From positions 1-46,398 of the forward strand of contig JACQUC010000150.1 in NCBI GenBank assembly GCA_016210495.1: DNA of 46,398 nucleotides. The letters run 5' to 3'. The DNA is from Chloroflexota bacterium (lineage in GTDB: Bacteria; Chloroflexota; FW602-bin22; JACPRP01). Under the pieces are notes generated by a model. The model saw only the letters and a list, made by a program, of their open reading frames with translations, was not told where the DNA came from and did no database searches. Shown piece by piece: positions 31,897 through 39,247 of this stretch. Both the position numbers and the translations under genes were made by a program. Position 1 is the stretch's first letter. Each line of letters opens with the position of its first letter.

Positions 31897-34544
31897 ATAT
31901 TGGCCAGAGCATCGAGAACCTTGGAGCGTGCGAGAGGGTGTTCATCGCCGTGGCCGCCGTCGTCCTCGTGCTTTCGTGGCTTGGGCTGCTTCTGGCTGAG
32001 CTCGGCATCTTCTCGCTGCTGGCGTTGGCCGTTGGCGCTTTCCTCTTCGCCTGCGTCGTGGCCCTTGTGGTCTTCCTGGCTTCGGCCAAAAACGGCATGT
32101 GGGCGGGGGGCTCGGACCGTAGCCGCACCCTTCAGGGTGCGCGTAGCCGTTCGTCCGGCGATGAGGATTGCCAGGCAGACGAAATCGCAGCACAGACGGG
32201 CCCGCGCTCCGTGGGCGGAGCGGCTACAAGTGCCTTGTTCCAACTTCGCTTCAAGGCGGAGGGTCTGGAACTGATCGGCATAGCCGTGCTGATAGCCGTT
32301 GCCGCTCTACTCTATCGACAGCCCTTCGAGTACATTTTGGGCGGATTGGACTCCGGGGTGTACGTCAATGCCGGGGTCACGATCGCTCGCCAGGGGTCGG
32401 TCCTTGTCAGGGATGCGGCCACGGTCGGTCTCACCAAAGACCAAAGAGCGTTGCTATTCAGCACGCCTGGCGCGCCGGAGGCCAGTGAAAGGCGGTTCTC
32501 CGGGTTCTACCTGCTAGACCAGAAGAGCGGAACGGTAGCTTCTCACGGCTTCCACCTGTTTCCGGTGTGGATCGCCATTCTCTACAGTCTCGGGGGCCTG
32601 CAGCTTGGTCTGTACGCGACACCGCTATTCGGGCTCCTGGGCGTTCTGAGCCTGTACTTTCTCGGGAAGAGGCTGTTCGGCGCTTCTGCAGGGTTGCTGG
32701 CGGCGTTTCTCACGTCGATCGGAGTCGCCCAGGTTTGGTTCTCCAGGTTCCCGATGGCCGAGGCGCTGGTCCAGTTCCTGTTGCTGGCCGGGCTGTACGC
32801 GTTCGTTATGATGCTTAGACTCGAAAGCCGCTTTTTCGCGACGATGGCCGGAGTGGCCCTTGGTCTCGTGCATCTGGCCAAGATCGATTTGCTGGCTCTG
32901 CCAGTCGCCGTGGGCCTGTTCATCCTGGCGGAGGTGGCGCTCAAGCGCTTTCGGGCGTACTACTGGTATCTCCTGGCTTCTTACGCCCTGGTCTCCGCTC
33001 ACGCGGTGCTGCATGCTATCACAGCCGCCCCTATTTATAGCTTCAACAACATAAGCAATACTGTTTTCACTTCTCTTGGGTTACTTGCCGCCGTTATCCA
33101 CCTCCTTCCATCCCAGTTATCCGGCCCTTTCATGATCGCCTTTCTCTTGCTCTTGATTCTTGCTGCCGGAGGCGTCTTCGTGCTCAGGCTGGGCAGGAGT
33201 GGGGTGGCCACGAAGGCCGCAGGAGCTCTGGCAATGGCCCTGCCGATTGTCTTTGTCGCCACGCCGACCGTGGCCGCGCTCGCCGGCTACCTCTCCCATG
33301 GAGGCTCGCCATTCGTAGGGCTTGAACTGGCGAAGAACGCGACTGGCACCGGTATCGACAATCCTTCCAGCCTGGTCACGTTGGCCTGGTATGTGTCGCC
33401 GCTGGGCTTGCTGTTGGGTTTCGCCGGTTTCGTCAGGGCTGCACTGCGCGATTTTGATCGTGCACAGGCATTCGTACATCTGGTTGCCATACCTATCACA
33501 TCGCTTTACCTTTTCAGCAACTTCGCGGCCCCTGTGCATTTTTGGGCCGGCCGCAGGTTTATGTACCTTACTATTCCGCTGTTATTTCTTTTCGCCGCCT
33601 ACGCCATTGTGAGCCTGAGAAGGACGCGTACACTTTCGTTAAGGAATGACACCGTCGCTATCGCCCTGGGACTTGTCCTGGTCGGTTCGCTGGTACAGCC
33701 CAACCTGCCTTTTCTTGGGCACGTGGAGCTCAAGGGGGCCGAGCAACAGTTGGCCAGGATGGCAGCATCTCTCCCAGAAGACGGCGTGATTTTGGTGGAA
33801 TCGTCGGTGGCGGGCGGCCGGCTTGCCACGCCCTTGCAGTACATTTTCGACCGAACCGTGTTCGAATTGCCGAAGGAGTCGCTCGCCGACGGGAGGCTTC
33901 CAGCCTTGGTGGACAAATGGCGCTCAGAGGGCCGCAGGATATTCTGGGCGACGACTTCCAATGAGTGGCCCTCACCCGCAGGTGCTAATGGACTGAGCTA
34001 TCTTGCTACGCATACAATCGTGCTCCCCGAAGCCGAGCTAGCAGTCGACAGACTCCCAGAAAGGGTCGAATCGTTCGTAGGCATCGCGGACGTCTATGAG
34101 TTCGTGCCTGCGGGACAGCAGCCAGAAGCGGTGGCGCTAGAGGTTGACCTGGACAGTGGAGGCAATCTTGTTTCGGGTCTATATCCTTCGGCCGACGCAG
34201 ATGGCGTTGGCAAAGTGCGCTGGACGGCCGGCGCGACGCGTGTTGCACTGCCGAAATGGGACTTCTCGCGACCGGCCGAGCTTCTGTTGAAGGCAGCCGG
34301 TGGTAGACCAGGATACCTGCCGGTGGCGAAGATGAGCGTATCGTTGAATGGCGAGTCACTTGGCGATTACGTCCTGTCCAAAGAGTTTCACGTGTACCGT
34401 GTTCCCATACCGGCCAACCGTGTACATACCGATTCGCCTGTGTTAGAATTGGTGGCAGAGACCTGGAATCCCAAAGCTCTGCGGATCAGCTCCGACCAGC
34501 GAGACCTGGGCGTTTTGTTGAACAGCATCAGGATCAGGCAATGA
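31893..34544 (+). CDS. GT39-like membrane glycosyltransferase with repeat-derived insert
   Basis: From GTG 31893 (GTGA overlap) the product is 883 residues; ATG 31860 is an alternative. Two N-terminal membrane segments are followed by a hydrophilic insert encoded by a palindromic repeat (about residues 76-112), then about ten more membrane segments. The first outside loop has ILGGLDSGVYVNAG (Asp near 153), the GT-C acidic site. The soluble tail from about 610 ends in a beta-rich module (KVRWTAGATRVALP.., DQRDLGVLLNSIRI) that resembles the last domain of the Wzt protein. It probably transfers a lipid-linked sugar outside the membrane. The next gene overlaps by ATGA. Confidence 0.8.
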   Translation: MNIGQSIENLGACERVFIAVAAVVLVLSWLGLLLAELGIFSLLALAVGAFLFACVVALVVFLASAKNGMWAGGSDRSRTLQGARSRSSGDEDCQADEIAAQTGPRSVGGAATSALFQLRFKAEGLELIGIAVLIAVAALLYRQPFEYILGGLDSGVYVNAGVTIARQGSVLVRDAATVGLTKDQRALLFSTPGAPEASERRFSGFYLLDQKSGTVASHGFHLFPVWIAILYSLGGLQLGLYATPLFGLLGVLSLYFLGKRLFGASAGLLAAFLTSIGVAQVWFSRFPMAEALVQFLLLAGLYAFVMMLRLESRFFATMAGVALGLVHLAKIDLLALPVAVGLFILAEVALKRFRAYYWYLLASYALVSAHAVLHAITAAPIYSFNNISNTVFTSLGLLAAVIHLLPSQLSGPFMIAFLLLLILAAGGVFVLRLGRSGVATKAAGALAMALPIVFVATPTVAALAGYLSHGGSPFVGLELAKNATGTGIDNPSSLVTLAWYVSPLGLLLGFAGFVRAALRDFDRAQAFVHLVAIPITSLYLFSNFAAPVHFWAGRRFMYLTIPLLFLFAAYAIVSLRRTRTLSLRNDTVAIALGLVLVGSLVQPNLPFLGHVELKGAEQQLARMAASLPEDGVILVESSVAGGRLATPLQYIFDRTVFELPKESLADGRLPALVDKWRSEGRRIFWATTSNEWPSPAGANGLSYLATHTIVLPEAELAVDRLPERVESFVGIADVYEFVPAGQQPEAVALEVDLDSGGNLVSGLYPSADADGVGKVRWTAGATRVALPKWDFSRPAELLLKAAGGRPGYLPVAKMSVSLNGESLGDYVLSKEFHVYRVPIPANRVHTDSPVLELVAETWNPKALRISSDQRDLGVLLNSIRIRQ
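32117..32227 (+). repeat. Palindromic repeat element inside a coding sequence
   Basis: The first 24 bases match the reverse complement of window bases 1-24 at 23 of 24 positions. The element is bounded by GTAGCCGC (32119-32126) and GCGGCTAC (32220-32227) as inverted ends and holds two further hairpins. The reading frame stays open through it and adds a Ser/Arg/Gly-rich linker of about 37 residues between two membrane segments. Confidence 0.7.
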
Positions 34545-35236
34545 AAGCCCGTTTTCCGGACGTTACAATCGACGACGACTGCCGCATCTACGAGGGCGTG
34601 GCGATCGGCCCCGGATCAGTCATCGAGGGGCCGTGCATCCTGGGCAAGCCGCCGCGTGGACGCGATGCCGGCGAGCTGACGCTCACGATCGGCAGGAATG
34701 CCATAATTAGACCCTTCACAACCATCTACGCGGGTACTGTCATCGGCGATGGCTTCCAGACCGGCCAGGGGGTCTCGATCAGAGAGGACAACGTCATCGG
34801 AGACGTCGTTTCCATTGGCACGAATACGATTCTTGAGTTTGGTAACAGGCTGGGCAACAAGGTTAAGGTACATTCGGCCTGTTTTCTGGAAATGGTCACG
34901 CTGGACGACGACGTGTTCATTGCGCCGCGCGTCGTGTTCACAGACGATCTCCATCCAATGAACTGTCCTCGGTACAAGGAGTGCCTGGGTGGCCCCAAGG
35001 TGGAAGCTATGGCGCGTATTGGCGCTAACTCCACGATTTTGCCGGGTGTCGTGCTGGGGCGGAGCTGCCTGGTGGGTGCCGGATCGGTGGTGACGCGGGA
35101 CGTGCCGGCAGGAGCGGTCGTTGCAGGCAATCCCGCAAGGCTCTTGAAGATGGTGTCCGAACTGACCTGCATCAAAGGCTTCTTTCCGCGACCGTACGGT
35201 TGGTCGCCCTACGACGACATCGAAGGAGTTCCATAA
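34541..35236 (+). CDS. Left-handed beta-helix acyltransferase (hexapeptide repeat)
   Basis: A 231-residue hexapeptide-repeat transferase. Repeats run from about residue 18 (IYEGVAIGPGSVIEGPCILG) to the C-terminal SCLVGAGSVVTRDVPAGAVV, followed by GNPARLLK, the usual acetyl-CoA-side ending. A loop near 135-150 (FTDDLHPMNCPRYKE) interrupts the helix. The length and pattern fit sugar N-acetyltransferases such as WbpD/WlbB or QdtC. The 3-aminosugar aminotransferase partner follows directly (TAATG overlap), so acetylation of a 3-amino sugar nucleotide is the most likely reaction. The ATG overlaps the previous stop. Confidence 0.88.
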   Translation: MKARFPDVTIDDDCRIYEGVAIGPGSVIEGPCILGKPPRGRDAGELTLTIGRNAIIRPFTTIYAGTVIGDGFQTGQGVSIREDNVIGDVVSIGTNTILEFGNRLGNKVKVHSACFLEMVTLDDDVFIAPRVVFTDDLHPMNCPRYKECLGGPKVEAMARIGANSTILPGVVLGRSCLVGAGSVVTRDVPAGAVVAGNPARLLKMVSELTCIKGFFPRPYGWSPYDDIEGVP

Positions 35237-36348
35237 TGGCCAGCGCTATACCCCTGGTTGATATGCGCGCGCAGTACCAGACGCTCAGGGATGAGATTCG
35301 CGCAAGCTGGGACGAGATCCTCGATACGATGCACTTGTTTCTGGGCAAGAACTGCGATGCCTTCGAGCGCGAGTTTGCGGACTTCTGCGGAACACGATTT
35401 GGCTGCGCCGTGAACTCGGGAACCGACGCCTTGCACCTGGCGTTGCGAGCCGTGGGGGTTCGGGAGGGGGACGAGGTAATCACGGTTTCCCACACGTTTA
35501 TCGCCACCGTCGAAGCTATCATCCAGGCGGGCGCGCGGCCGGTTTTGGTGGACGTCGAGGCCGACACGTGTAACATGGACGTGGCGCAGGTGGAGAAGAA
35601 GATCAATCGCCGCACGAAAGCCATTTTACCTGTCCATCTCTACGGGCAGCCGGTGGATATGGATCCGCTTTTGGACGTGGCGAGGAGACACGATCTGCGT
35701 GTGGTCGAGGACGCGTGCCAGGCACACGGGGCGCTTTACAAGGGCAAGCCGGCAGGCTCCCTTGGCGATGCTGGATGCTTCAGCTTCTATTTTTCGAAGA
35801 ATCTGGGCGCCTATGGCGAAGCCGGCATGGTTGTGACCGACGATCCGGGCGTGGCTCGCCAAGTGAGCCTGCTGCGCAACCACGGCCAGGAAACGCGGTA
35901 CGTACACCCAGTAATGGGGTATAATTGCAGGATCGACGAGCTGCAGGCGGCCGTGCTGCGGATCAAGCTGAGGAGGCTCAGTACGTGGAACGAGCTCAGA
36001 CGCAGGCACGCCGCGACCTACACCGAGCTCCTGGGTGAATCCGACTTGACGTTGCCCAAGGAGGCGCCCTACGCGAAGCACGCGTATCATTTGTACGTGA
36101 TACGATCCAGGGAGAGAGACGAGCTTCGCCACTGGCTTTCCGAGCGCGGTGTCGAGACGGGAATACATTATCCGATACCGGTTCATTTGCAGGCAGCCTT
36201 CACGCCCTACTCTCGCCCTGGCGACGACCTGGTTATCACGGAGCAGGTTGCCAGGACCGTGTTGTCGCTGCCGATGTATCCTGAGCTGACCGACGAGCAG
36301 ATTTCCACGGTCGTCGGCGCAATCAAGGATTATCTAGAAAGGCGTTAG
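35236..36348 (+). CDS. DegT/DnrJ/EryC1/StrS sugar aminotransferase
   Basis: A 370-residue PLP enzyme that aminates a keto-sugar nucleotide. Motifs are PLVDMRAQY at the N terminus, NSGTDALHLALRAVG near 60, ILPVHLYGQPVDMD near 130, EDACQAHGA near 158 and the PLP lysine in FYFSKNLGAYGEAG (Lys188). Close relatives make 3-amino sugars (WbpE/WlbC, QdtB, FdtB). AAGGAG eight bases before the ATG at 35236 fixes the start; the open frame to 35200 is inside the acyltransferase gene. The required dehydrogenase or isomerase that makes the keto-sugar is not recognised nearby. Confidence 0.92.
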   Translation: MASAIPLVDMRAQYQTLRDEIRASWDEILDTMHLFLGKNCDAFEREFADFCGTRFGCAVNSGTDALHLALRAVGVREGDEVITVSHTFIATVEAIIQAGARPVLVDVEADTCNMDVAQVEKKINRRTKAILPVHLYGQPVDMDPLLDVARRHDLRVVEDACQAHGALYKGKPAGSLGDAGCFSFYFSKNLGAYGEAGMVVTDDPGVARQVSLLRNHGQETRYVHPVMGYNCRIDELQAAVLRIKLRRLSTWNELRRRHAATYTELLGESDLTLPKEAPYAKHAYHLYVIRSRERDELRHWLSERGVETGIHYPIPVHLQAAFTPYSRPGDDLVITEQVARTVLSLPMYPELTDEQISTVVGAIKDYLERR

Positions 36349-36350
36349 AG

Positions 36351-36827
36351 GTGGTCGAGGATAAGAGGGATATCCCCACGACGGCGAGCGCCGACGAGCA
36401 AGACCAGATAAACGTCGTCGAGATAATGCAGCAAATCAGGGAAAAGATTCGCCAGCGTAGGGGCTCTACCGGACCTTTGTACTCCGGCGTCAGAGGAGCG
36501 GACGACGGGCCACTGGAGGAGGATCTGCGCGACAGTCTAGAGCAGGCGGAAATCTGGCACGATAAGATATTCATCGGCGACCTGATGAGGCCGTCGAGCA
36601 CACTCTCGGACCAACTGCTCGCGCGACTTCGCAAGCCCCTGCACAGCCTTGTGCGGTTCTACCTGGACAAAATGTGCGAGAAGCAGGTGATCTTCAACGC
36701 CAGCGTGCTCAAAGCGCTCAAGACGCTGGCGTGCAAGTCCGAATCTGAGCACACGCTGGCCAAAGAGGTGGAACGATTGCGCGCGGAGGTCGACGAGCTA
36801 AGGAAGCAGATGGGGCGACTGGGATAG
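36351..36827 (+). CDS. Small coiled-coil protein of unknown function
   Basis: A 158-residue hydrophilic protein. Near residue 22 it carries INVVEIMQQIREKIRQRRG, a short helix I associate with the N termini of methyltransferases and glycosyltransferases in polysaccharide loci (recollection, not a search result). The middle is acidic, and the last 35 residues form a coiled coil (EHTLAKEVERLRAEVDELRK). No catalytic motif, signal peptide or membrane segment is seen. It starts at GTG 36351 two bases after the aminotransferase and ends eight bases before the next glycosyltransferase. It may be a scaffold that holds enzymes together, or the detached N-terminal part of a larger methyltransferase. Confidence 0.7.
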   Translation: MVEDKRDIPTTASADEQDQINVVEIMQQIREKIRQRRGSTGPLYSGVRGADDGPLEEDLRDSLEQAEIWHDKIFIGDLMRPSSTLSDQLLARLRKPLHSLVRFYLDKMCEKQVIFNASVLKALKTLACKSESEHTLAKEVERLRAEVDELRKQMGRLG

Positions 36828-36835
36828 AGGGCCGG

Positions 36836-38041
36836 GTGAAGATAGCTTTTGTGGTGCCTTGGTACGGCCCCGATGTGCTGGGCGGCGCCGAGACGATGGC
36901 TCGATGGCTGGTCGAGAATCTGCAGCGCCGAGGCGTCGACGTCGAGGTCCTGACGACATGCGGCAAAGACAGTGGCTCCAACTGGTACGAAGACCACTAC
37001 CCTGAAGGCGAATCGCGGGTAAACGGGGTGCCTGTTCGTCGCTTTCGCGTAAGTCGCGGCGATGCCGAGACTGTGGAGTCACTTCGACAGAAGCTCCAGC
37101 GCAAACGCCCCCTGTCCGAGGACGAGGAGCTCAAATTCGTCTCGAACATCATTAATAGCCAGGCCCTCTACGATTTCATTGGGACGACCGAGAGATACGG
37201 CTGCTACGTGTTCTGGCCTTATTGGTGCGGGACGTCGTACTGGGGCGCCGCGAGCAGGCCCGGCATTTCCTATCTGATACCTAGCTTGCACGACGAGCCG
37301 ACGGCTCGTTTGGGGGTTTACCGGCGGATGTTCGAGAACGTGCGGGGGGTGCTCTTCCAGACAGAGGAAGAGCTCCACCTGGCCAAGCGACTTTACGGAC
37401 TGGACGAGGGCAAGCTTGCGCTCATTGGGGCAGGCGTGAACGCCGTGACGGGCGGCAGCACGGCGTCCTTTCGGGAGAGACACCGCGTTCGGAGCGAGTT
37501 TATGCTTTGCGTGGGTAGGAAAGCGGACCAGAAGAACACTCCATTGCTGCTGAGCTACTTTGGCGAGTACAAGCGAAGGAATGGCGGCGACTTGAAGCTG
37601 GTGTTGATAGGCCCGGGCAAAGCAGACCTTCCTTCTTCTCTCAGCGAGCACATCGTCGACCTGGGCGCTTTGCCCGAGTGCGACAAGGCGGACGCGTTTG
37701 CCGCGGCGACGATTCTGGTTCAGCCGTCCGTCAACGAAAGCTTTTCGATCGTACTGATGGAAGGATGGCTGTACGGCAAACCGGCGCTGGTGCACTCCGA
37801 CTGCGCCGTCACAGCAGGCCACTGTGTACGAAGCAACGGCGGACTGTTCTTTCGCACGTACGCGGAGTTCGAAGGCTGTGTAAACTTTCTGGTGCAACGG
37901 CCGGACATCCGGCAAACAATGGGCCTGGGCGGCAGGCGATACGTGCAAGAGCACTGGTCCTTCGATCGAATGGCCGAGCGGTTTTTGGCGGCGCTGGCCG
38001 ACCGTGGCACGCCTGCCGATGGTGAGAGGATGGGGGGTTGA
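36836..38041 (+). CDS. Glycosyltransferase family 4, paralogue C
   Basis: A 401-residue GT-B enzyme starting MKIAFVVPWYGPDVLGGAE at GTG 36836. It is nearest to the protein at 27332 (shared VEVLTTC, KNTPLLLSYFGEYKRR, HCVRSNGGLFFRTYAEFEG). The donor site EX7E lies in NESFSIVLMEGWLYGKPALV near residue 302. It lies 9 kb from its two paralogues, behind the small coiled-coil gene. The reason for three copies is unknown; they may add the same sugar to different acceptors. Confidence 0.87.
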   Translation: MKIAFVVPWYGPDVLGGAETMARWLVENLQRRGVDVEVLTTCGKDSGSNWYEDHYPEGESRVNGVPVRRFRVSRGDAETVESLRQKLQRKRPLSEDEELKFVSNIINSQALYDFIGTTERYGCYVFWPYWCGTSYWGAASRPGISYLIPSLHDEPTARLGVYRRMFENVRGVLFQTEEELHLAKRLYGLDEGKLALIGAGVNAVTGGSTASFRERHRVRSEFMLCVGRKADQKNTPLLLSYFGEYKRRNGGDLKLVLIGPGKADLPSSLSEHIVDLGALPECDKADAFAAATILVQPSVNESFSIVLMEGWLYGKPALVHSDCAVTAGHCVRSNGGLFFRTYAEFEGCVNFLVQRPDIRQTMGLGGRRYVQEHWSFDRMAERFLAALADRGTPADGERMGG

Positions 38042-38081
38042 TGAGGGGGCGTAATCCCGATCTGGGGACAAAGATGCTGAA

Positions 38082-38981
38082 ATGAATCGGATGAAGACAG
38101 TGGCGCCGTTGCTGGTTCTGGGCGTATCGCTGGCGGGTTTTGCTGCGCTCATCTACCTGTCCTGGGAACAGGCCTCCGCCATCACGTGGACCATCGATTG
38201 GGTGCCCCTCGTCATAGCATTCGTCTCCTATTCCCTGTCCCTGGGTGCCGCCACGCTAACGTGGCACCTGATCTTCTCCAGCGTGGCTCCGTCTGGGAGT
38301 TTCCGCACCAACGCCAGAATCTACATCGTGTCCAACGCAGCGCGGCGCCTGCCTGGCGGCATCTGGGGGATTGGCAGCCGTCTGTACCTGTATCGCCTCG
38401 AAGGATTCTCGGAGGTCGTCACCTCCATCGCAATCGCCTTGGAGACGGCCATCGTCGGCGTATCGGTGCTGCTGGTGATGCTCGTCCTGGTCCCGTTCGT
38501 GTCCTTACCGGAGAGCATTAGCTCGAACTGGACCGTTCTGGCCGTCGTCGCCATCGTCTTCGCGGCGTGCCTGCACCCTCGCGTACTCGTCCGAGGGCTC
38601 AACTTCGTTTCTGCCAAGCTAGCCAAGCGGCCAATGGACCGGGCGGGGTCGATACGCACGAGGAGTGTCTTCTGCTGGCTCGCCTGGTATATGGTCGCTT
38701 GGTTGATCGCCGGCGTGATGGCGTTCTTTGTGATGAGGAGCGTCTACGCTGTGCCTTTGACGCTGCTGCCGGCGATGCTGGGCGCGTACGTCGTCACCGG
38801 CGCGGTATCGATGATCGTGTACATAGCGCCGAGCGGGTTCGGCATCACCGAGCTCGCGCTGGCGGTGCTCCTGACCCAGTGGGTTCCCGTGCCCGTAGCA
38901 GTGGCGACGCCTCTGGCGATTCGCGTGTTCACTACCGCCAGCGAGATAGCCTGGGCAATGGTGCTGATCCGCTGGCGGTGA
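38082..38981 (+). CDS. Second UPF0104 flippase-like membrane protein
   Basis: A 299-residue multi-pass membrane protein with about eight hydrophobic segments. Family marks are SNAARRLPGGIWGIGSRLYL near residue 86 and IAPSGFGITELALAVLL near 247. These correspond to LPLRAGEPARV and SSPGFIGVFQLAG in the protein at 5223, but overall similarity is low, so it is a distinct member and not a recent copy. Proteins of this family often close polysaccharide loci, and this is the last plus-strand gene of the block. A palindrome and a strong hairpin follow it. Confidence 0.8.
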   Translation: MNRMKTVAPLLVLGVSLAGFAALIYLSWEQASAITWTIDWVPLVIAFVSYSLSLGAATLTWHLIFSSVAPSGSFRTNARIYIVSNAARRLPGGIWGIGSRLYLYRLEGFSEVVTSIAIALETAIVGVSVLLVMLVLVPFVSLPESISSNWTVLAVVAIVFAACLHPRVLVRGLNFVSAKLAKRPMDRAGSIRTRSVFCWLAWYMVAWLIAGVMAFFVMRSVYAVPLTLLPAMLGAYVVTGAVSMIVYIAPSGFGITELALAVLLTQWVPVPVAVATPLAIRVFTTASEIAWAMVLIRWR

Positions 38982-39051
38982 CGCCAAACACCTTTGGATG
39001 CATCCTATCTTGTCGGCGCTGTGCTGGGGCAGGCATCGCGGCCCTGAAGGG

Positions 39052-39093
39052 ACCGCTTCTCCGAAGGAGTCCGGAGTCCTTCGGAGAAGCGGT
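39052..39093. repeat. Perfect 17-bp inverted repeat
   Basis: ACCGCTTCTCCGAAGGA (39052-39068) pairs perfectly with 39077-39093 across an 8-base loop that is itself GTCCGGAG. No T-tract follows. It is located 70 bases after the flippase-like gene and may be a repeat-family palindrome, a terminator, or both. Confidence 0.7.
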
Positions 39094-39190
39094 TGCTTTA
39101 GCGCCGCGACGTCAGTATTGCCGAGCTCCCCAACCAGCGTAATTCAGCGCGCATCCACACGAAATTGGTGTAAGCAGAAAGACCACGAAC

Positions 39191-39219
39191 AAGGGCCGGC
39201 CATACAATGGCCGGCCCTT
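39191..39219. terminator. Strong hairpin between convergent genes
   Basis: AAGGGCCGGCCAT pairs perfectly with ATGGCCGGCCCTT across a 3-base loop. It sits just beyond the 3' end of the minus-strand repeat protein and about 210 bases after the plus-strand gene, so it can end transcripts from both directions. The T-tract is poor on both sides. Confidence 0.6.
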
Positions 39220-39247
39220 GGAAAGCATCTCTTCCACTGCGCGTGTG

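Noticed and set aside
31578..32243. A 221-codon minus-strand frame across the methyltransferase/GT39 junction
   Set aside because: It crosses two supported overlapping genes and the palindromic repeat, with no motif of its own.
35920..35925. TATAAT inside the aminotransferase gene as an internal promoter
   Set aside because: There is no acceptable -35 box at 16-18 bases and the gene is in the middle of a tightly packed operon.
37079..38152. A 357-codon open frame on the minus strand opposite the GT4 gene
   Set aside because: It is the mirror of a well-supported glycosyltransferase gene, has no motif and no ribosome site; GC-rich coding DNA often leaves the antisense frame open.
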